Source: CAXBGS01 sp963975425 | GTDB lineage: Bacteria; Planctomycetota; Planctomycetia; Pirellulales; Pirellulaceae | Assembly (NCBI GenBank): GCA_963975425.1 | Contig: CAXBGS010000003.1 | Location: 1 to 64,000, forward strand | Length of the DNA: 64,000 bases | Direction of reading: 5' to 3' | In this document: one piece after another, positions 53,231-62,717 of the stretch | Position numbering within the stretch: the stretch's first letter is position 1 | How the letters are laid out: the number at the start of each line of letters is the position of its first letter | Position numbers and translations under genes: made by a program | The notes under the pieces: generated by a model | The model's database searches: none | The model's input: only the letters and a program-made list of their open reading frames with translations | Told to the model about the DNA's origin: nothing

Positions 53231-53246
53231 TCGTACAGCGATCGAT

Positions 53247-54749
53247 CTACTTTTCTTTCCAAACCGGATCATGATGCGACTCGGTGGATGATTCGAACCA
53301 ACGCGTCAACGTCATCTTTTGACGAGTATAAAAATGGACGCCTTCGGTTCCCTGAATATGCAAGTCGCCAAAGAAAGATTGATTCCAACCGGTAAACGGC
53401 AGCCATGCCATCGGCGCAGGCACACCGACGTTGACCCCAATCATGCCGGCGTTGAACTCGCGTTTGAATCGTCGCGCCGCGTAGCCATCGCGGGTGAAAA
53501 TCGACGCACCGTTGCCATAGCGGCATGACTTGCCAATCGCGATGGCTTCGTCGAGCGAATTCGTGCGGACAACCGACAACACAGGTCCAAAGATCTCTTC
53601 GGTCCACAGTGGCATCTCGGTTGTGACTTTGTCGACAACGCTTGGCCCCAACAAGAACGAATCGCCCGGATCGACCTTGCGCCCGTCCACGACGACTTCC
53701 GCGCCAACCTGGCCGGCCGTGTCCAGGTATCCGGCGACACGATCACGATGGTCTTGGCTGATCACGGGGCCCATCTGCGACTGATCATTTCCGTCGGTCG
53801 GCGCCACCGCCATCGCGTCGGCGACTTCGGCAAGCTGTGAAACCAAGGGATCGCCCGCATCGCCAACGGCCAAGGCAACCGAACCGGCCATGCAGCGTTG
53901 TCCGGCACATCCGAACGCTGACGCCGCAAGTGCCTTAGAAGACTGCACCATGTCGGCATCGGGCATGATGATCAGGTGATTTTTCGCCCCGCCGGCCGCT
54001 TGCACGCGTTTCCCCCCAGCCGACCCAACCTCGTAAACATATTTGGCGACCGACGTTGACCCGACAAATGAAATTGCCGCAACATCGTCGTGACGCAGCA
54101 GTGCGTTGACAACATCCTTGCCTCCATGGACCAAATTCATCACGCCTTCGGGCAAGCCCGCTTCCTGCAACAGTTCGACCAATCGAATTGCGCTCAGCGG
54201 AACCTTTTCACTTGGCTTCAAAATGAAAGTGTTCCCACACGTGATGGCGATCGGGAACATCCACAGTGGCACCATATTCGGAAAGTTATATGGCGTGATG
54301 CCGACGCAGACGCCGACCGGATGCCGATTCGTTTCTCCGTCGACGCTTTCCGCGATTTGCGGGAATGTTTGTCCCATCAGCAGCGCTGGCACGCCCGCAG
54401 CGAACTCGACCATCTCGAGCCCACGTTGCACTTCTGCCTTTGCTTCGCCGTATGTCTTGCCGTGTTCGCGTGTGACCAACCGCGCAAGTTCATCAAAATG
54501 TTTTTCGATCAATTGTCGGTAGGCGAACATCACTCGCGCACGAACGACAGCGGGGGTCTCGGACCACGCCGGCAATGCATCGCGTGCAGACGCAACGGCT
54601 AGATCAACATCCGCATCGCAACCCACGGGCGTACGAGCGATGACTTTTCCCGTTGATGGATTGAAGACCGCCGTTGATTCGTCCTTATTGCGGCTTGGCT
54701 GCCACTGACAACCGGCAAGCATCTTTACGATAGGGGCATCAGGCTGCAT
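53247..54749 (-). CDS. mmsA: Methylmalonate/malonate-semialdehyde dehydrogenase (CoA-acylating)
   Basis: 500 residues from ATG 54749, the standard family length. The ALDH fold shows PYNFPNMVPLWMFP, KPSEKVPLSA, FVGSTSVAKYVY, GAKNHLIIMPDAD and the nucleophile in FGCAGQRCMAGS. The PYNFP and GAKNH motifs point to MmsA rather than to other aldehyde dehydrogenases. It turns malonate or methylmalonate semialdehyde, the products of beta-alanine or beta-aminoisobutyrate transamination, into acetyl- or propionyl-CoA. It is divergent from the pyrimidine-degradation genes at 54966-61419, which produce those semialdehydes. A longer start at 54944 was rejected. Confidence 0.93.
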   Translation of the reverse strand: MQPDAPIVKMLAGCQWQPSRNKDESTAVFNPSTGKVIARTPVGCDADVDLAVASARDALPAWSETPAVVRARVMFAYRQLIEKHFDELARLVTREHGKTYGEAKAEVQRGLEMVEFAAGVPALLMGQTFPQIAESVDGETNRHPVGVCVGITPYNFPNMVPLWMFPIAITCGNTFILKPSEKVPLSAIRLVELLQEAGLPEGVMNLVHGGKDVVNALLRHDDVAAISFVGSTSVAKYVYEVGSAGGKRVQAAGGAKNHLIIMPDADMVQSSKALAASAFGCAGQRCMAGSVALAVGDAGDPLVSQLAEVADAMAVAPTDGNDQSQMGPVISQDHRDRVAGYLDTAGQVGAEVVVDGRKVDPGDSFLLGPSVVDKVTTEMPLWTEEIFGPVLSVVRTNSLDEAIAIGKSCRYGNGASIFTRDGYAARRFKREFNAGMIGVNVGVPAPMAWLPFTGWNQSFFGDLHIQGTEGVHFYTRQKMTLTRWFESSTESHHDPVWKEK

Positions 54750-54907
54750 CGTTGACTCCGCATTGGATAGTTTGATGGATGAGGTGACGGTCAATTTGAT
54801 AACTGAATTGACAACTGCCGTGGCGACAACATCGAACCTGTCGAACGGTTCGTTATGAACATCGACGTTGGAATATGGCAGGTGTGCAACACGCAAGCGC
54901 GTGAATC

Positions 54908-54923
54908 TTGCTAAGCTTAGCAA
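54908..54923. promoter_or_regulatory. Perfect 16-bp palindrome, candidate operator of the pyrimidine locus
   Basis: TTGCTAAGCTTAGCAA is a perfect 16-bp dyad in the 216-base divergent gap between mmsA and the beta-ureidopropionase gene, ending 42 bases before the ATG at 54966. Its place fits a regulator-binding site controlling both directions. No regulator gene is next to it, and no second copy was seen before the other genes of the pathway. Confidence 0.5.
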
Positions 54924-54965
54924 AGTTTTCAATGACCGAGGCACAAAGACAAGGAGACAGAACCG

Positions 54966-55838
54966 ATGCCACGCATGGTCCGAGGTGCCCTGATCCAGGC
55001 CACGTTATCTGAACCCGGTGACGCGCCTGTTGATTTGATCAAACGTTCGATGATCGACAAACATGTTGATCTAATCGCGCAAGCCGCCGACCAGGGCGCG
55101 CAGGTATGTTGCTTGCAAGAGCTATTTTACGGACCGTACTTTTGCGCCGAGCAAAATGAAAAATGGTACGCGATGACCGAACCGGTTCCCGACGGTCCGA
55201 CGACCAAGTTGATGATGGAACTGGCAAAGAAACATCAGATGGTGATGGTCGTTCCCGTTTACGAAGAAGACTTAACGGGCGTCTATTACAACACGGCCGC
55301 GGTGATTGATGCCGACGGGTCGTACCTGGGCAAGTTTCGCAAGATCCACATCCCGCATTGCAATCCGGGTTTCTGGGAAAAGTTTTATTTCCGACCCGGC
55401 AACCTTGGCTATCCGGTCTTTGACACACAGATCGGCAAGGTCGGCGTTTACATTTGCTATGACCGCCACTTCCCCGATGGTGCGCGGTGCTTGGGACTGG
55501 GCGGTGCCGAGATCGTTTTCAACCCAAGTGCAACGGTGGCGGGACTGAGCGAGTACTTGTGGAAACTGGAACAACCCGCCCACGCGGTAGCCAATCAATA
55601 TTTTGTCGGCGCGATCAATCGTCCCGGCAGCGAATCACCCTGGAACATTGGTCAATTCTACGGCCAGAGCTATTTCTGTGATCCGCGTGGCCAATTGTTC
55701 GCACAGACCGACAAACGCGACGAAGACGCCATCGTGATTGGGGACATGGACTTTGACATGATTCGCGAAGTTCGAAACACATGGCAATTCTTCCGTGACC
55801 GACGACCGGAAACGTACGGACAAATCACCGAACTGTAG
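54966..55838 (+). CDS. Beta-ureidopropionase (nitrilase superfamily)
   Basis: 290 residues. The nitrilase-type triad is visible: E52 in LQELFYGPYF, K126 in FRKIHIPH and C164 in VYICYDRHFPDG. It should hydrolyse N-carbamoyl-beta-alanine to beta-alanine, CO2 and ammonia. Some N-carbamoyl amino acid or putrescine hydrolases look alike, but the dihydropyrimidinase, PreA-like and aminotransferase genes in the same operon favour the pyrimidine step. First plus-strand gene of the locus. Confidence 0.9.
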   Translation: MPRMVRGALIQATLSEPGDAPVDLIKRSMIDKHVDLIAQAADQGAQVCCLQELFYGPYFCAEQNEKWYAMTEPVPDGPTTKLMMELAKKHQMVMVVPVYEEDLTGVYYNTAAVIDADGSYLGKFRKIHIPHCNPGFWEKFYFRPGNLGYPVFDTQIGKVGVYICYDRHFPDGARCLGLGGAEIVFNPSATVAGLSEYLWKLEQPAHAVANQYFVGAINRPGSESPWNIGQFYGQSYFCDPRGQLFAQTDKRDEDAIVIGDMDFDMIREVRNTWQFFRDRRPETYGQITEL

Positions 55839-55857
55839 CACAACCACTGGCAGCAAC

Positions 55858-57291
55858 ATGGCACATGAAAATCGTGTTCTCTACGGACTCGATGATCGCC
55901 CTCCACTCGGCAAGGCGATGGTGCTGGCTTTGCAGCATGTTTTGACGATGTTCGGATCCACGGTCGCCGTCCCGCTGTTGCTGGGTCCGGCAATGGGAAT
56001 GGAAACGCCGGCAATCGCGCTGCTTATTTCCAGTGTGATGCTCTGTTCGGGCATCGCGACGCTGATTCAATCGACGTTCGGCTCGCGACTTCCGATCATT
56101 CAAGGTGTCAGTTTTTCGTTTCTTGCTGCGTTCTTCATGATCATTGCCGCCGTCCACCCCGAAGGCGAAACCGTCGACGCGGGAGCAGCGATGCCTTATA
56201 TCGCTGGTGCAATCATTGTCGGCGCGGTCGTTGAAATGATCATCGGATTCAGCGGGCTGATGGGTCAAATTCGGCGAGTACTCTCTCCGGTGGTGGTCGG
56301 ACCGGTCATCATGCTGATCGGACTCGCGCTCTATCAGGCGGGTGCCCCCATCGCAGCAACCCATTGGCCGATTTCGATTTTGACGATGACGTTGATCGCG
56401 TTGTTCTCTTTCGTACTGTCGCGTCGAAGCTTGGTCTTTCGAATGTTCCCGATGCTGCTGGCAATCCTGGGGTCAGTCGGTGTCTGTGTGCTTTGTTCGG
56501 CAATCGGGTTGTTTGGCCAAGGCCATCCTTCGCGTCCGAATCTGGACGCGTTTCACGAAGCGGACTGGCTCCGCGTTAGCAACGTCGTTTTTCCTTGGGG
56601 ACTGCCCAAGTTTCAACTCGGGTTCGTCGTCGCGGTCATCGCTGGCTATCTGGCATCGATGATCGAAAGTTTCGGCGACTATCACGCGTGCAAACAGATG
56701 GCTGGCGGCGGCGACCCCACCGCAGCGGAGATTTCGCGTGGCATCGGATGCGAAGGAATCGGCTGCGCGCTGACCGGAGTGTTCGGTGGTTTTAGTTCGA
56801 CGTCGTATTCTGAAAACGTCGGGCTGATCGGACTGACCCAGGTTGGTTCTCGCTATGTCGTTCAGATCGGTGCGGTGATGTTGATCTTGCTGGGCTTGTT
56901 CGGCAAGTTTGGCGCTTTGGCGGCGGCGATTCCCACACCCGTGGTCGGCGGTCTGTACTGCGCAATGTTCGGTTTGATCTCGGCGGTCGGCATTCGCCAG
57001 TTCGCGCGAGCGGATTTGGCAAGCGACCGCAATTTGTTCATCGGCGGATTCTCGCTATTCATGGGCATCAGCGTTCCGTTCTATTTTGCCAATGGCGGCA
57101 GCGATAGTGCGACGGCGACCTTTCCCGATGGACTTGACGACGTGATTATCTCGATCGGGCAAACCGGCATGGCCGTTGCCGCGATCCTGGGCGTTGTGCT
57201 GGACAATGTGATCCCCGGGACGCGCACCGAACGCGGCCTTGAACCAGCAGCGTTGCCAGAGAATCCCCCAGCCTCGGCAGGAGAAAACTGA
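55858..57291 (+). CDS. NCS2-family nucleobase permease (uracil/xanthine type)
   Basis: 477 residues with about 12-14 membrane segments. Family marks include QHVLTMFGSTVAVPLLLGPA at the start, the GVSFSFLAAFF region, FGDYHACKQMAGG, the GGFSSTSYSENVGLIGLT motif and AAIPTPVVGGLYC. The STSYSENVG motif and operon context favour uptake of uracil, thymine or related bases. ATG 55858 lies 19 bases after the preceding stop; a frame opening at 55795 would run inside the upstream gene. The stop overlaps the aminotransferase start by one base (TGATG). Confidence 0.92.
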   Translation: MAHENRVLYGLDDRPPLGKAMVLALQHVLTMFGSTVAVPLLLGPAMGMETPAIALLISSVMLCSGIATLIQSTFGSRLPIIQGVSFSFLAAFFMIIAAVHPEGETVDAGAAMPYIAGAIIVGAVVEMIIGFSGLMGQIRRVLSPVVVGPVIMLIGLALYQAGAPIAATHWPISILTMTLIALFSFVLSRRSLVFRMFPMLLAILGSVGVCVLCSAIGLFGQGHPSRPNLDAFHEADWLRVSNVVFPWGLPKFQLGFVVAVIAGYLASMIESFGDYHACKQMAGGGDPTAAEISRGIGCEGIGCALTGVFGGFSSTSYSENVGLIGLTQVGSRYVVQIGAVMLILLGLFGKFGALAAAIPTPVVGGLYCAMFGLISAVGIRQFARADLASDRNLFIGGFSLFMGISVPFYFANGGSDSATATFPDGLDDVIISIGQTGMAVAAILGVVLDNVIPGTRTERGLEPAALPENPPASAGEN

Positions 57292-58676
57292 TGAGTTCTG
57301 TTCGCCCCACACAAGTCGCGCTACCGGTTTGCGACCACAAGCCCACACCGTACCAGGGGCCCAGCCGCGATGAAGTGCTGGCCATGCGTCACAGGTACGT
57401 TAACCCAGGCGTGCTGACGTACTATCGTGATCCGTTGATGATCGTCGAAGGCAACATGCAATACCTGTGGGACGATCAAGGCAACCGTTATCTGGACGCG
57501 TTTGCAGGAATCGTCACCGTGAGCGTCGGTCACTGTCATCCGCATGTGGCGGCCGCGGTCAAACAGCAAGCCGGAACGCTTCAGCACACGACAACGATTT
57601 ACTTGCATCCAACGATTGCACAATTCGCGGCAAAGCTTGCATCAAAAATGCCCGCCACCGCCGAAGGTGTCGCGCTGGACCGAACCTATTTTACGAACTC
57701 GGGCAGCGAAGCGAACGAAATCGCGATACTGATGTCGCGTGAATACACCGGCAACCAGGACGTCATTGGTTTGCGTAACGGCTATCACGGTGGAACCGCA
57801 ACCACGATGGGGCTGACGTCGCACGGGACTTGGAAATTCCCCAGCAATCCACAAGCGAACATCTCACATTCGGTTCCCGGCTACTGCTATCGATGTCCGT
57901 TCGGACTGCAATACCCCAGCTGCGACGTCAAGTGTGCGCATGACATCAAGAATGTGATTCAATATCAAACCTCGGGTGAAATCGCCTGCTTCATCGGCGA
58001 ACCGATCCAAGGAGTCGGCGGCGCGGTGGCTCCGCCGCCGGAGTTCTATCCGATCGTTTATGACATCGTTCGCCAGCACGGCGGATTGTGCATCGCCGAC
58101 GAAGTCCAAGGCGGGTTTGGTCGAACCGGCAAACATTACTGGTCGCATCAAAACTGGGACGTCAAACCCGACATGGTTACGATGGCCAAAGGCATCGGCA
58201 ACGGTGCGCCACTGGGTGCCGTGACGACGACCGAGCCGATTGCGTCAACGATGACCAAGCGAATTCACTTCAACACCTATGGCGGCAATCCGGTCTCGAT
58301 GGCATCCGGACTGGCGACAATGGAAGTGATCGATGCGGAAGGGATCCAAGAAAACGCGGCGCGTGTCGGCGAGTTTCTCCAGGATGGACTCAGTGAACTG
58401 CAAAACAAACGTATGCTGATCGGTGATGTCCGCGGGATGGGACTGATGCTGGGCATCGAATTGGTGACCGACCGTGTCAGCAAAGAACCGGCCTCAGCCC
58501 AGGCGGCCGACTTGATGGAAATGACGAAACAGCGAGGCCTGATCTTGGGCAAAGGCGGATTGTTCGGAAACACGCTGCGAATCAAACCGCCGATGTGTAT
58601 CACCAAAGATGATGCCGAATTCATGATCGCCACCATCGATGAATGCCTGGCCGAAATCGAAACAAAGCAAAACTGA
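57291..58676 (+). CDS. Class III aminotransferase (AGXT2-like; beta-alanine/beta-aminoisobutyrate)
   Basis: 461 residues, PLP-dependent fold type I. Conserved segments: FAGIVTVSVGHCHP, TYFTNSGSEANEIA, the GYHGGTATTMG turn, CIADEVQGGFGRTG and the PLP Lys near residue 300 in TMAKGIGNG. The Cys-rich insertion GYCYRCPFGLQYPSCDVKC is shared with AGXT2-like enzymes. It should remove the amino group of beta-alanine or beta-aminoisobutyrate, feeding MmsA. Translationally coupled to the permease. Confidence 0.92.
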   Translation: MSSVRPTQVALPVCDHKPTPYQGPSRDEVLAMRHRYVNPGVLTYYRDPLMIVEGNMQYLWDDQGNRYLDAFAGIVTVSVGHCHPHVAAAVKQQAGTLQHTTTIYLHPTIAQFAAKLASKMPATAEGVALDRTYFTNSGSEANEIAILMSREYTGNQDVIGLRNGYHGGTATTMGLTSHGTWKFPSNPQANISHSVPGYCYRCPFGLQYPSCDVKCAHDIKNVIQYQTSGEIACFIGEPIQGVGGAVAPPPEFYPIVYDIVRQHGGLCIADEVQGGFGRTGKHYWSHQNWDVKPDMVTMAKGIGNGAPLGAVTTTEPIASTMTKRIHFNTYGGNPVSMASGLATMEVIDAEGIQENAARVGEFLQDGLSELQNKRMLIGDVRGMGLMLGIELVTDRVSKEPASAQAADLMEMTKQRGLILGKGGLFGNTLRIKPPMCITKDDAEFMIATIDECLAEIETKQN

Positions 58677-58815
58677 GCCCGCCCATCGAGCGGGTCGATT
58701 GATGAAATCGGTACGTCGACTCGTGAATTTGGCGCGTCGATTCATGAATCATCCGCAAGGTCCACCAACCCATATTGAACCATAAACTCATCCATCGCTG
58801 AACGAGTCGAACGCT

Positions 58816-59943
58816 ATGCCAACGCTTGAAACCACCGTCAACGGCATCAAATTCCCCAATCCGTTTGTCATCGGCTCGGGACCACCGGGCACGAACGCAC
58901 GAGTGATTTGCCGCTCGTTCGCGGACGGGTGGGGCGGATCATCGGCGAAAACCGTCAGCCTGGATGCATCCAAGGTCGTCAACGTCGCACCGCGCTACGG
59001 GCGACTGAAAGACAGCACGGGCGAACCGTACGGCTGGGAAAACATCGAACTGATTTCGACGATGAGTTTCGATCAATGGATCGATGAGTTCAAAGAAGTG
59101 AAAGATCGCTATCCCGACAACGTGCTGATCGCGTCGGTCATGGAAGAATTCAATCGCGACGCGTGGTTCGAACTGATCCAACGTTGCGAAGAAGCGGGCG
59201 TGGACATGTTCGAGTGTAACTTTTCGTGCCCCCATGGTTTGCCCGAACGAAAAATGGGCGCGGCGATGGGCGAGAACCCCGACATTCTTGCCGAGGTTTG
59301 CGGTTGGGTGCGCGAGGCAACCGCGAAACCTGTCTGGGCCAAGATGACGCCCAATGTGACCCACATCGAGGATCCGTCGCGAGCATCGCTGGCCGCGGGC
59401 ATGGATGGAATTTCGGCAATCAACACGATTCGCTCGGTGATCGGCGTTGACTTGGACACACTGCGTCCGATGCCAACGGTCGAGGGATACACGACGCCGG
59501 GCGGCTATTCATGCCGTGCGGTCAAACCCATCGCCCTGCGAATGACGATGGAAGTCGCCATGCTGATTCAAGACGAGTTTCCCGGTCGAACGCTATCGGG
59601 CATCGGCGGTATCGAAACCGGCGAAGACGCCGCTGAATTCATTCTGCTGGGCGCCGACACCGTTCAAGTCTGCACCGGCGTGATGAAACACGGATACAAG
59701 CTGGTTCAAACGATGTCAGAACAACTGCTCGCGTTTATGGAAAAACACGGGTTCGAAACCATCGACGACTTCAAAGGCAAAGCACTGCCATACTTTACAA
59801 CGCATGCCGACCTGGTGCGGCGACAAGCCGAAGCGAAAGCCGAAAAAGCGGCCGCCAAAGCAAGGCAAGCAGGCATCACTTCCGATGAAAAATGGGACGG
59901 CGATGATTTCGTAAAACAGTCCGACGACTTGGTCGGAAATTAA
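58816..59943 (+). CDS. Dihydropyrimidine dehydrogenase PreA-like subunit, lacking the ferredoxin domain
   Basis: 375 residues. An FMN-binding beta/alpha barrel of the dihydroorotate/dihydropyrimidine dehydrogenase family: PNPFVIGSGPPGTN, ECNFSCPHGLPERKMG, VWAKMTPNVTHI, GISAINTIRSV, SGIGGIETGEDAAEFILLGA. It would reduce uracil or thymine to the 5,6-dihydro form. E. coli PreA (about 411 residues) ends in a two-cluster ferredoxin domain; here that region is replaced by a Cys-free Ala/Lys-rich helix (AEAKAEKAAAKARQ). No PreT flavoprotein is in the window, so the electron donor is unclear. Confidence 0.88.
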   Translation: MPTLETTVNGIKFPNPFVIGSGPPGTNARVICRSFADGWGGSSAKTVSLDASKVVNVAPRYGRLKDSTGEPYGWENIELISTMSFDQWIDEFKEVKDRYPDNVLIASVMEEFNRDAWFELIQRCEEAGVDMFECNFSCPHGLPERKMGAAMGENPDILAEVCGWVREATAKPVWAKMTPNVTHIEDPSRASLAAGMDGISAINTIRSVIGVDLDTLRPMPTVEGYTTPGGYSCRAVKPIALRMTMEVAMLIQDEFPGRTLSGIGGIETGEDAAEFILLGADTVQVCTGVMKHGYKLVQTMSEQLLAFMEKHGFETIDDFKGKALPYFTTHADLVRRQAEAKAEKAAAKARQAGITSDEKWDGDDFVKQSDDLVGN

Positions 59944-60015
59944 AGACAGCGGAACGCGGGGTCTTCGGTAACGACGAGGACCGTGAATCGAATCTTAAGT
60001 AACGAAGGCATACTT

Positions 60016-61419
60016 GTGAGCATTCTTATTCGAGGCGGCACGCTGGTCACCACCGATCAGCGATATGTGGCTGATATCCTGGTCGAAGGCGAAACGATTT
60101 CGAGGATCGAACCATCGATCAGTGCCGACTCACTTGGCGATGTGGAAGTGATCGACGCGACCGGCCTGTATGTCTTTCCCGGTTTCATCGATCCACACGT
60201 ACACATCTATTTGCCGTTCATGGGAACCTATGCCAAAGACACCTACGATTCGGGCAGTCGTGCGGCATTGGTCGGCGGAACGACAACGCTGATCGAAATG
60301 TGCTGCCCGTCCCGCGATGATGATCCATGGGAAGCGTACCAACTCTGGAAACAAAAAGCCGAAGGTTTATCGGCATGCGATTTCTCGTTCCACATGGGTG
60401 TCACGCGATTCGATGAATCGACGCCCGCATCGTTGCGGCGCATCGTCGATGACGGCATCACCTCTTTCAAAGTTTTCCTGGCTTACAAAGGTGCGTTCGG
60501 TGTCACCGACAGCGAACTTTTCCAAACGTGCCAGTTGGCGAACGAATTGGGAGTCGTGGTGACGGCGCACTGCGAAAACGCGGACCTCGTTGCCCAACTG
60601 CAGTCGCAATTGATCGCTGAGGGAAAATTGGGTCCTGAATATCACGAGCCTTCGCGGCCGGTTACCGTTGAAGCGGAAGGCGTCCATCACTTTTGTACGT
60701 TCTTAGAAATGACTGGCGCCTCGGGATACATCGTCCACACCTCGTGCCGCGATGCCGTGCAAGCGGCTTTGACGTTTCGCGACCGGGGCGTCGATGTGAC
60801 GATCGAGACGGTCATTCCGTACCTGGTTCTCGACAGCTCGTATGCCGAGCGGCCAGATTTCGAAGGTGCCAAATACGTGATGAGTCCGCCGATTCGCGAT
60901 ATCAGCCATCAACCTTATCTATGGAATGCGCTCAACAACGGCGTCATTTCGACGGTCGCAACCGATCACGCGCCATTCGACTTTCATGGCCAGAAAGAGA
61001 TGGGCAGACCACCGGAATCGGATTTCACCAAGATTCCCAACGGGATTCCCTCGGTCGAACACCGTGCGACCTTGTTGTACAGCCACGGCGTCGCAACCGG
61101 ACGGATCGATTTACATCGATTCGTTGACGTCCTATCGACATCGGCAGCGAAACGATTCGGGATGTTCCCAAAGAAAGGAACCATCCAGCTTGGATGCGAT
61201 GCGGACTTGGTGATCTGGGACCCCGATTATCGAGGCACCATCAGCGCGTCCACTCATGTCATGGATACAGACTATGACGGATTCGAGGGGTTCGAAATCC
61301 ATGGCCGACCTCGCGACGTGCTGTGTCGCGGTCAGGTATCAGTGCGTGACGGCGTCTTCACAGGCACGTTAGGACATGGCCGGCAAGTGCCACGAGAACT
61401 CTCCGGTGCCTGCGAGTAA
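60016..61419 (+). CDS. Dihydropyrimidinase/hydantoinase
   Basis: 467 residues from GTG 60016 (SILIRGGTLVT); GTG 59983 is an alternative with no family match. Amidohydrolase metal ligands are visible: FIDPHVHI, the carbamylated Lys in TSFKVFLAYKGAFG, TAHCENADL, YIVHTSC and STVATDHAPF. It opens dihydrouracil or dihydrothymine to the N-carbamoyl beta-amino acid. It follows the PreA-like gene by 72 bases and supplies the substrate of the beta-ureidopropionase at the front of the same operon. Confidence 0.94.
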   Translation: MSILIRGGTLVTTDQRYVADILVEGETISRIEPSISADSLGDVEVIDATGLYVFPGFIDPHVHIYLPFMGTYAKDTYDSGSRAALVGGTTTLIEMCCPSRDDDPWEAYQLWKQKAEGLSACDFSFHMGVTRFDESTPASLRRIVDDGITSFKVFLAYKGAFGVTDSELFQTCQLANELGVVVTAHCENADLVAQLQSQLIAEGKLGPEYHEPSRPVTVEAEGVHHFCTFLEMTGASGYIVHTSCRDAVQAALTFRDRGVDVTIETVIPYLVLDSSYAERPDFEGAKYVMSPPIRDISHQPYLWNALNNGVISTVATDHAPFDFHGQKEMGRPPESDFTKIPNGIPSVEHRATLLYSHGVATGRIDLHRFVDVLSTSAAKRFGMFPKKGTIQLGCDADLVIWDPDYRGTISASTHVMDTDYDGFEGFEIHGRPRDVLCRGQVSVRDGVFTGTLGHGRQVPRELSGACE

Positions 61420-61436
61420 CGTCGACGGCAAAGTGG

Positions 61437-62495
61437 CTAGCGTAGCGCGCCTTCGGCTGCACCAGCGGCTTGCTGTGGCGGCGCATCGTCCATGAAGTTC
61501 TCTTGGATGACTTTCCAATCTTTCGGCGGCTTGTCCAAAAACTTGCCGACAAAGTTAGAAAACCCGTGCGTGATCGCGTTACGTTTCATGTCGCTAAACT
61601 CATACACGTCCCACTTTGGATTTGTTTTACTGTGAAAATTGGGCGCATACATTTCCAGCGCAACGGGCAGGTATGTGCTTGAGTCCAATGAAATTTTGAC
61701 CATCTTGTACTGCGAACGGTCGGCCTGAGTCTTGGGCCAAGCTTCGATTGCGATGATGCCATTGATCGGCGCCGCAACTTGCCGAACCCAGTAACGCTGT
61801 TGTATACGGTTGGCGTCTAAGTTAAAGACAAAGGGCAGGGGACTGTTAAAAATGTGCTGGCCCCGCATCGTTGGCGGCAAGGTTTGCACATGGCATTCTT
61901 CCTTGGCGTAGTCGAACTCGATTAGTCGTTCACCATCACACACCCAGTGCTCGCCGAATTGTCCGGGCTGGATTTTGTACGTTGGGTTACCGGCGACCAT
62001 GCCGTTATAGAAGGCCAAGTTCTCGACCTTGAATTTTCCTTTATCGGGTGCGGCGTATCGAATCACACCGTCTGCCTTGGTTGCATGAGTCCCCGGTGGC
62101 GCCGCAAACATGTCATAGTGCCAGCGATCAAACTTGCACTCCAGCGTCTTGGTGCCTTTGCTGATGTGTTCCCAAGCCAGCAGGATCTCTTGCAGTTGTG
62201 CCTGAGCAGCCGGCGTCGGATTCGGAAATGGCTGCTGATTGGTGCCATTGGGCACGGCGGCCGGATTCCCGGGGACGGGCAACCCTTGCGCTTTCGCCAT
62301 CGCCGCTTGCCGAGCCATCATTTGCTCGGTTTGCTGTCGCATCTGTTCACGCGCCGCGGCTTCGGCATCGGCCGCTTGCGAAGACATCTGCGATGTCGTG
62401 CCGCCCGCCTGCGGCTGCTGGCAATGGCTGAGTGAGTGAATCGAAATCGCGAGCCAAACGCTGCAAATCAGTCGCATCATCCGTGACGCCTGCAT
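61437..62495 (-). CDS. Exported TIGR03009-like planctomycete protein
   Basis: 352 residues. N-terminal signal peptide (MMRLICSVWLAISIHSLS), then a Gln/Ala/Met-rich stretch (about 30-90) and a folded domain starting at LLAWEHISKGTKTLECKF. Pattern elements GVIRYAAPDKGKFKVE, EHWVCDGERLIEFDYAKEE and YLPVALEMYAP resemble TIGR03009, a domain known almost only from planctomycetes and reminiscent of LolA-like lipoprotein carriers. Function is not established. It converges on the dihydropyrimidinase, with 17 bases between. Confidence 0.78.
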   Translation of the reverse strand: MQASRMMRLICSVWLAISIHSLSHCQQPQAGGTTSQMSSQAADAEAAAREQMRQQTEQMMARQAAMAKAQGLPVPGNPAAVPNGTNQQPFPNPTPAAQAQLQEILLAWEHISKGTKTLECKFDRWHYDMFAAPPGTHATKADGVIRYAAPDKGKFKVENLAFYNGMVAGNPTYKIQPGQFGEHWVCDGERLIEFDYAKEECHVQTLPPTMRGQHIFNSPLPFVFNLDANRIQQRYWVRQVAAPINGIIAIEAWPKTQADRSQYKMVKISLDSSTYLPVALEMYAPNFHSKTNPKWDVYEFSDMKRNAITHGFSNFVGKFLDKPPKDWKVIQENFMDDAPPQQAAGAAEGALR

Positions 62496-62717
62496 TGAAT
62501 TGAGTCAAAAGTGAGGTGTCGAGTACATCCGGCTGTACCGACCGCGTGGGAATCCTAGCAGCCCAGCAAAGCCCGACGAAAGATCGAAAACGCGTGCTTT
62601 TCGGGCGTTTCTTGAGCTTGCGGACCTTAGGCTGACTCAATTCCGTTCGTTCGGGTCATGACGCTTGTGCCAATTGCCGATCTTCACAAGAGAAGATCCA
62701 TTCGCGCGAGATGACCG

